DNA of 64,000 bases, from positions 75,666,001 through 75,730,000 of the forward strand of contig CM043698.1 of assembly GCA_023935145.1 (NCBI GenBank), in the 5' to 3' direction. The notes beneath the pieces were generated by a model. It saw only the letters and a list, made by a program, of their open reading frames with translations, was not told the origin of the DNA and did not search any database. This DNA comes from Bretschneidera sinensis. Its lineage: Eukaryota > Streptophyta > Magnoliopsida > Brassicales > Akaniaceae. This document shows positions 58,025 through 64,000 of this stretch, one piece after another (position 1 is the stretch's first letter; each line of letters starts with the position of its first letter). A program made the translations under genes and the position numbers.

Positions 58025-58900
58025 CTAGGCAAACAAGTCTTGATTTCTCCGTAGAAGGTAGATGAGGGATTTTCTGAGATCCTCGAAGAGACTGAAGCCA
58101 ATTTGGACTATTTTGGAGGTGTCTTCACCAAGTGGAACAGCGGTTAGCATGTCCATGGGTCGACCTCGTGGGGTTTTTACCTCATCTCTAAAGTCTCCCA
58201 CGTCGAGGGGCAAAGCCTCTGTTCTTTTTTCACCTTTCACTGCATTCAGGTAACAGGTCTTGGAGACCTGCTGGTTTCTTTTGACTTCACCCATTCCGTT
58301 GTCATTAGAGAACTTCATTTTCAAATGGTTGGTAGAAATGACCGCATTCAGCTTGTTGAGAGTAGGTCTGCCGAGGATCACATTTTAGGACGATGAGTGT
58401 TTGATTACCAGGAAAGTAGTATGCACAGTAGTAGTGCGTGGAGCTGTCCCCGCTGTGAGCGGGAGAACTATGCTACCTTTGATGAACACTGGAGCCCCCG
58501 AGAAGCCAAACAGTGGGGTGAAGATCGGTTTTAGCTGACTATCTTTCAACTGCATCTACTGAAAAACATCGTAGAATAAGATGTCCGCCTAACTCCCGTT
58601 ATCCACTAAGATGAGTATGACGTCGTGGTTGGCTATGAGAAGAGAAACTACCATGGCATCACTGTGCGGGGTTTGTACTCCGTCCAGACCATCGTTCGTG
58701 AAGGAGATCGTCTAGTTTGTCTTCCTTCGCTTATAAGGCCCATTGATGGAAGCCACGAACCTAGCGTATGCTTTGCTGTTCTGCCCCGAGTTGCCTCCAG
58801 CAGCTAGGCTGCCACAGATTGTTTTGATAATTCTGGTGACTGTGACTTCTTGACCTCCCCGGTTGGGTTCTTTTTGGTTCGGTCTCAGACTCTTCAGGGG
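58025..58900 (-). pseudogene. Gypsy E protease and linker region
   Basis: The frame 58025-58381 begins MILGRPTLNKLNAVIST, the C-terminal phrase of the gypsy aspartic protease (ILGRP), followed by NHLKMKFSNDNGMGEV. The protease active site should lie near 58.58-58.60 kb in a broken frame. Confidence 0.75.
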
Positions 58901-58959
58901 AGCTCGATACTTTCGGTTCTAATTAGAGGGACGTTCGGGGCTCTTTCTAAGTAGGCCTG

Positions 58960-60378
58960 GCATTTTTCCTTGCCGTTATCTGGTAAACTCCTTCAAGTGC
59001 CCTCGATTGATAAGGGCTTTAATCTGTTGTTTCAGAAAGCGGAACTCCTCAGTATTGTGCCCATGGTTTTTATGGAATCGACACCACTTGCTCTGGTCTC
59101 CGTTGAGGTGCTACAGCTTCGGGGGCCATTCAAGGATTGCCCTGTCCTTAAGTTACATCAGGGCATTAGTTCTGGACACGTTGAGGGGAATGAAACTTTC
59201 AAAACGGGTGGTGGCTTTATACCTGCCCTCATGGTGGGGTTTTTTGGTCGTCCTACTGTGAGGGTCGCTGGTGTCTTTCCTCTTCTCCATTTCCCCCCCT
59301 TTTCTTCAAAAAGCTTGATCGTCTTCTGATAGCATATACTTCTCTGCTCGGGACAAGGCCTTGTTCATGTCTTTAGACGGTCTCCTAGTGAGCTTGGAGC
59401 TGAAGATTTCGGATCCCAGTCCATTTTTGAATGCTAGAATCTGAACATTGGGGTCGAGATCAAGATCTCCCAAGTGATAGTGTTGATCCTTGAGATATAG
59501 GCTCGAAGCCTCTCCCTCAATGCTGAATAATGTTGAACAGGCTCTTCTAGGTCTTCTTAGGTCCCTTGTTGCAGTGAAAGTGGGTAATAAAGGCGTAGCT
59601 GAGCTCTTTGAAGGTGCCGATGCTTCTTGGCTTCAACCGAGAATACCACATGCCAGAAACTTTCTCGAGCGTTAGGGGAAACACTCAACACATAACCGAA
59701 TCAAATGCCGATGTAGCACCATGGTAGTCTTATAATGCTGGAGATGGTCTAAAGGATCTATCGAGCCATCATAAAGATTGATTTGCGGCATTTGAAAATT
59801 TGGTGGGAGCGGAGCTTTGAGAACTTCCTATATGAATGGTGGGTCTTGGACACTGAGTTTATTCAAGACGCTATGATCCTGACATCTGAAGGATTCGTTG
59901 ATTTTTTCTTCTGTCTCCTTGATCCATTTGTCTAGGCTGAGATTGCTTCTGGAGGAGGAGCCTCCTCTAAATTTATCGGCATGAGGTGGCGAAAACTCCG
60001 CAGTGGAACGATTGTTGATGGGTAGTCCGTCACTAGGAGGGCTAGTTTGCCTAGGGGCGAGGGCTATCGACCCTCTCTCTGGACTTCGGACACCAGGTCC
60101 ATCACTAAGCGAGAGAGCTCTAAGAACTGTGCTTGAATCATTGGAATAGCAAGATGCACCGAGGCGAGTCCTCAAATATTTTTGGGTAGAACAATCTCCT
60201 TGCAGCGAGGATGTTTTGTTCCCAGAAGGGTTCGCGGGTCGCAGCCAGAGGTCATGTGTTCAGACTTAGCAGGGAACCTTGAGCCAGACCATTGGCTATG
60301 GGCACTGTTTTTTGTAGGTGCGGTGCTGGTTCCGGGGACTCCTTTGCTGGTGTTCTTGATGGTTTTTCTAGGCGGCAT
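58960..60378 (-). pseudogene. Gypsy E gag
   Basis: The start MPPRKTIKNTSKG lies 62 bases inside the primer site. After a stop and shift the frame 59828-60175 runs into the gag core (PPNFQMPQINLYDGSIDPLDHLQHYKT). The core is again shifted near 59675 and ends near 59.3 kb (MNKALSRAEKYM). The zinc-binding part is not clear. Confidence 0.8.
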
Positions 60379-60439
60379 AGCAACAGATGAGTTCTTTAGA
60401 TTTTTTCGCTTCTACTGGTTAACGAGAGATTGAATGTTT

Positions 60440-60457
60440 CCACAGACGGTGCCAATC
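60440..60457 (-). other. Primer binding site of gypsy E
   Basis: The minus strand reads GATTGGCACCGTCTGTGG directly after the 5' LTR end ATCAACA. A TGGCACCGTCTGTGG site next to the LTR is common in plant gypsy elements. Confidence 0.8.
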
Positions 60458-60957
60458 TGTTGATGCTAAAAATCTGCTGCTGAGCTGGACGTTTGGGATT
60501 CCACGGTCTGCACAAAGAAAGATGGATGAACTAAAGAGTCACCCGAGAAAAGGGGGGTGATGCCTCCGAGGACTCTCCGATGCCTTTGCTAGTGCGAGGT
60601 TTTGAGAAAATGAAGAGGGTTATGGTATTAGTGTTTCAATGTTGAACTTGAATTGACCTGAGATCTACATACCTTGAGCTTTTTATAGTGGTTCAGGGGG
60701 CAAGTTGATCATGTGCTTGGGATGGCGCGATCCCTGAGATCCCGCTTCTCTGGCGAAGGGTCTTGTTACGTGTTCAGGGACGGTGCAATCATTGAAATCC
60801 TGCTTCCATTCTTGCTTGTGAGAGGTCTGTGAATGTTTATGGCTTCATCGTCTGCACTGCTACGTGCTTGTTATTGACTCAGCTACGTGTGATCCGGTCA
60901 TTGGAGAGGAGTTATCAAGGTGTCACCAGGCTATTGAAGAGTGAATTATTCGCTACA
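60458..60957 (-). repeat. 5' LTR of gypsy E
   Basis: 500 bp, starting TGTTGATGCT and ending TTCGCTACA on the plus strand. Its right 113 bp match the truncated 3' LTR. TCACC follows as the possible target site, but there is no matching left copy because that side is rearranged. Confidence 0.85.
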
Positions 60958-61239
60958 TCACCCTGCAATGTCAAGAAGAGATTTTTTTTTTAAAAAAAAA
61001 AATATGGAGAGGTGGCAATTTCTTCTTTCAATATTTATCGACAACCCAACTAAAAGATATAATTTAATATCTAAAGTTATTTTTTATCAATCTATATACC
61101 AAAAATTTATATCAGTTCACCCTAAAAAATTAAGAAAAAAATGATTTTTAGCTAATTTATTTATTTTTTAACAAAATATACTGCATCATGTCAATATTTC
61201 TGTTTTATATGCATCCTCCACCACAACATTGTTGTTAGG

Positions 61240-61392
61240 TAAAGAAAAAGATGAATTCTTGGAGCGTGTTTTGAGTGCCATACAACTGTCCGTTGCGGAT
61301 GAGAAGCTGAGGGAGGTTGCCGAGATGGTGTTTCAGCAAAGAAATTATACATGCGCCCGACTTGAGATTTTGTATATGGCCAAATAGCTCAC
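61240..61392 (+). other. Unidentified coding-like stretch
   Basis: After an AG (TTGTTGTTAG) the plus strand stays open for about 48 codons (GKEKDEFLERVLSAIQLSVA, then EKLREVAEMVFQQRNY) with balanced, helix-forming composition, up to TAG at 61387. The AT-rich flanks differ strongly. It could be an exon of a decayed host gene. The family is not recognised. Confidence 0.35.
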
Positions 61393-61448
61393 CAATGGTT
61401 TGTATCTCAAACAAAAGTAAACCCGATGTTATCAGTGAGTTGCTTTTC

Positions 61449-61825
61449 TGATACAACGGATTGAGAAAAAAACAGTGAATTCGAACTCAAGGCCACGGAT
61501 AACAGCGGATTGGTGTCTTGATTAGCTTCGAGTGCTAATCTTCTCCTAGAATGAGAGAGAGAACTGTGACTGAGAACTAATTAAGTTTATTGAAAATTCT
61601 GAATTAATCCGAAAACATGAGTGTGCCCTTTTAAAGGCCTTTACAACCAATCAATATGCTCTTTTTCACTGTAACAACTTAACAGAATAGCATTACTAAT
61701 TGTTTTACTACTACTGCCTCAACAGATTTTAGTTACTGCTAATCATTGCCAGCTTTTGACTACTAGCAGATTAGACAATGTATTCTTTAGTCCACGTTGG
61801 CCTTCCTTTTTGCCTTATGTTTTGC
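61449..61825 (-). repeat. 3' LTR of element G
   Basis: It aligns with 62912-63295. The exact right end is uncertain, because similarity with the other copy runs some 25-30 bp past the TAGTCCA that would be a natural LTR end. Confidence 0.75.
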
Positions 61826-62900
61826 CTGCTTGCTTCTCCATTTTCTGTTCTACCCATAGCTTCCTTAGTCTTGATCTGCCTTCTTGATTTACTGCATTAG
61901 GTCCCTCTATGTTGGTATATTTACCATCCCCATTAAGACTCGTGACCTTGTCCTCAAGGTGCAAGTGAGGATATAGTTCATTAAATTCTTCACAGTCCTC
62001 CCAAGTAGCTTCTTCTAAAGGTAGTTGAGAGAGAGGCGTATTGAAAATTTTCAATAGAAGCTTGTGAGACACATGCATTCCCTTAACTGCTTAATAATCT
62101 TGGGACGTGGCCACCCCTCCATCACTTGAATTGGACCATACGGTGTCACCTTAACTGGCTTGGACCTTGAAACTATGTAAATCAAGAATAACTTTGATAA
62201 GCCATGAACTTTATATGAAAAAACCGCAAACTGAGCTGGAGATTCAAGAACCGTTGATTGTTGCTGCATCTTTGTAAAGAACTCAGCACTCTTCTGCAAC
62301 TCTATGATAGCAGCACCTGATGCTGAAGTAACAGTTGATGGATTGTAATCTGGAATGTCTTCTTGTAATTGCAGTAGAGCTACAATTTCAAAGTAATCTT
62401 TAAAGGAAAAATCTTCTCCAATTTTTTCTTCTTGTTGTAGTAGTGAAGTATCTTAATCTTTGCCACCATTCTCTTCTTGCATGGAATTGTTGTTATGAAA
62501 ATCATTCTTTGACAACATTTCTAAGTCCATAATACCTTAATTATCGGTATGAGATCCTCAAGTTCTTCATTCTCTTCCATATTATCTCTATCTTCCTCAT
62601 CAAACTCATCAGTTCCATGAATATAACTCAAATTCTGCAATTTTTGGATTGCTTGTTGTAGACACCGAATCATATTCTCCATGGTCTTCTTTAAATCCTT
62701 CTATAATTCTTCTTTCAACTGATGGTGAGAAGTATTGATCATGAATGTGACTTCATTATGCCTGGATTGAGTTCCTTCCGCCATTGTAGAATCTTGAATC
62801 CTAGTAATTTGCGATGAATTTTTGGTTAATTTTGTGAAAGGTTGTGATTTGTGGAATTTGATTCAAGAATTATTTTTTTTGAAGAATCCAGATGGCAACG
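61815..62900 (-). pseudogene. Fused gag-start / pol-end remnant of element G
   Basis: From about 62784 the minus strand reads a Met-Ala-Glu start, a TAA, then an acidic helical segment (CLQQAIQKLQNL, DEFDEEDRDNMEEN). It continues through 62051-62299 (PYGPIQVMEGWPRPK) to 61815-62078 (EATWEDCEEF, LEDKV). Gag N-terminus and pol C-terminus are brought within 1 kb of each other by a large internal deletion. Confidence 0.65.
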
Positions 62901-62911
62901 AAAACACCAAA

Positions 62912-63295
62912 TGATACATCGGATTGGGAAAAAACAACAGATTCGAACTCAAGGCCGCGGATAACAACAAATTTAAACAGTGGATTGGTCTCTTGATTAG
63001 CTTCGAGTGCTAATCTACTCCTAGAATGAGAGAGAGAACTATGACTAAGAACTAAGTTTATTGAAAATTTTGAATTAATCCCAAAACACGAGAATGTGCC
63101 TTTTTAAAGACCTTTACAGCCAATCAATATGCTATTCTTTACTGTAACTACTTAACAGAATAACACTACTAATTGTTTTACAATAACTGCCTTAACAGAT
63201 TTTAGTTACTGCTAACCATTGTCAAATTTTGACTACTAGCGGATTAGAGAATGTATTCTTTAGTACAGGTTGGCCTTCTCTTTTGTCTTATGATT
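62912..63295 (-). repeat. 5' LTR of element G
   Basis: Partner of 61449-61825, starting TGATACATCGG. Just inside it on the minus strand lies TTTGGTGTTTTCGTTGCC, where the primer site should be. The matching tRNA was not assigned. Confidence 0.75.
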
Positions 63296-63299
63296 TACT

Positions 63300-63848
63300 T
63301 GTAACTAATCCATTTATGATCCATGTTCAATCTTTTAGCTGCTTTAATTTTTTGGTTACCCATTGATTGTGGTAACAAATGTATGGAATACGGACGGACG
63401 TTCTTGATGGGAGAACAAGTATAAATACAGGTTTGGTCTCTAGACTCGAGATTACTCATTTTTCTTTCATACACCATCAAATTGGAGAGTTCTGAGAGTC
63501 TAGAAGAACCAATACCGAAAGAATAACAGATTGTGTAAGTGAAAAGCTTCAATGGTCGGAGGTATGTTTACGGTCCATCTTAATTCCGCCTTTGATCTAA
63601 ATGCTATTTAAATTGTTTAGCATGTTTAGATTATATTTAGTTTTAACATTTTGTATCAGAGCATTGTTTGCCTCTGCTTTGAAGTATTAAGCAATCTGTA
63701 AAACTTTCATTTTATTGGGTTTTGAAAACGGGTCAAAAACGACCCGGCTGAAGGTTGAAGACAACTGTAGATTGAAAAATTACCATTTTTTCCTTCTGTC
63801 GTTTACGAAAATATCTTGTAGTTTCAAAATTTGGTATCTTTCCAGAAA

Positions 63849-63911
<63 letters not shown>

Positions 63912-64000
63912 GAAGTTCATATTTTGGCCTAATTTTATGGATTTTCATAATTTTGCATACGATTTGTAATTATTTGCAATAAATAAATAAAATAATGTTT
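63300..64000 (+). mobile_element. 5' end of another copia element, running off the window
   Basis: A TATA box (GTATAAATACAGG, 63418-63430) is followed about 220 bp later by an LTR-type end TTTTAACA (63648). Directly after it comes TTGTATCAGAGCATTG (63651-63666), an initiator-Met-type copia primer site with one mismatch. The LTR may begin at TGTAAC (63300), immediately right of element G. Gag would start beyond the window. Confidence 0.6.
63852..63908. repeat. (TA)n microsatellite
   Basis: About 28 uninterrupted TA units in the leader of the copia element at the window edge. This is a likely site of length variation. Confidence 0.97.

Larger units (their letters stand above)
51317..60957 (-). 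mobile_element. Ty3/gypsy retrotransposon E (Tat-like), decayed
   Basis: Complete 5' LTR at 60458-60957. Only the last 116 bp of the 3' LTR remain, at 51317-51432, followed by a polypurine tract (minus strand AAGGAAATGGGAGG). Minus-strand order is gag, protease, RT, RNase H, integrase (gypsy order). Downstream of integrase lie an antisense extra ORF and a tandem array. Antisense extra ORFs and repeat-rich 3' regions are known for Tat-lineage elements. Numerous stops show it is inactive. Confidence 0.88.
61449..63295 (-). mobile_element. Small internally deleted gypsy element G
   Basis: Two direct repeats (61449 to about 61825, and 62912 to about 63295) start TGATACA[A/T]CGGATTG and share GATTAGCTTCGAGTGCTAAT. 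They bracket about 1.1 kb. On the minus strand the interior opens with a short gag-like start (MAEGTQSRHNEVTF) and ends with the C-terminal pol phrase LPLEEATWEDCEEF and LEDKV, typical of the chromodomain-like tail of gypsy pol. Protease, RT, RNase H and most of integrase are absent, so the element is non-autonomous. Confidence 0.78.

Noticed and set aside
63733..63948. Open frames across the (TA)n repeat
   Set aside because: Ile-Tyr runs come from the microsatellite; no other coding evidence.

Overview
This is a gene-poor, retrotransposon-rich piece of a plant nuclear genome, most likely a eudicot. The evidence is spliced plant-type genes (a 19-exon ALDH6B2-type gene and a gamma-glutamyl peptidase gene), Ty1/copia and Ty3/gypsy elements with tRNA primer sites, MITEs, and long AT-rich and (TAA)n tracts. 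No bacterial-type operon, rRNA or tRNA gene was seen. Species cannot be named from the sequence alone.

Layout. (1) 1-20.6 kb is a nested stack of mobile elements. A Tourist-like MITE is split by copia element A (LTRs 114-750 and 17069-17653). A is split by copia element B (LTRs 3946-5157 and 14595-15727). B is split by a 1.79-kb LTR-bounded insertion C (8457-10245) with a perfect 5-bp target duplication. The right part of the same MITE also carries a terminal-inverted-repeat element holding a damaged RING-H2 gene (17.9-19.6 kb) and a small element with an 8-bp target duplication (20.1-20.5 kb). (2) 21.5-31.1 kb is a methylmalonate-semialdehyde dehydrogenase gene. All 19 exons can be traced, but it has a stop codon, a frameshift and loss of the catalytic cysteine, so it is a pseudogene. 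Its introns hold a LINE-like remnant and a Stowaway-like MITE. (3) 31-37.8 kb is AT-rich intergenic DNA with a Tourist-like MITE and a 138-bp Mutator-like foldback MITE. (4) 37.85-43.3 kb is copia element D, with one LTR and no visible 5' LTR. (5) 43.9-45.05 kb is a large imperfect inverted repeat. (6) 47.2-49.6 kb is the only clearly intact host gene, a four-exon class I glutamine-amidotransferase-like gamma-glutamyl peptidase. (7) 50.4-60.96 kb is a decayed Tat-like gypsy element E, with gag-pol on the minus strand, an antisense extra ORF with its own TATA box, and a 48-bp tandem array. Next to it is a second RNase H fragment. (8) 61.4-63.3 kb is a small internally deleted gypsy element G. 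The window ends inside another copia element (primer site at 63.65 kb).

The most interesting pattern is regulatory. Copia families A and B, and an internal promoter region of B in front of its third (env-like) ORF, all carry clusters of a short palindrome with core AGTCGACT. The copies recur at 21-22 bp spacing (two helical turns) and lie upstream of a TATA-like box on the minus strand. This looks like a repeated operator shared between element families. A second pattern is decay by G-to-A changes that hit zinc ligands and catalytic residues in several unrelated coding regions.
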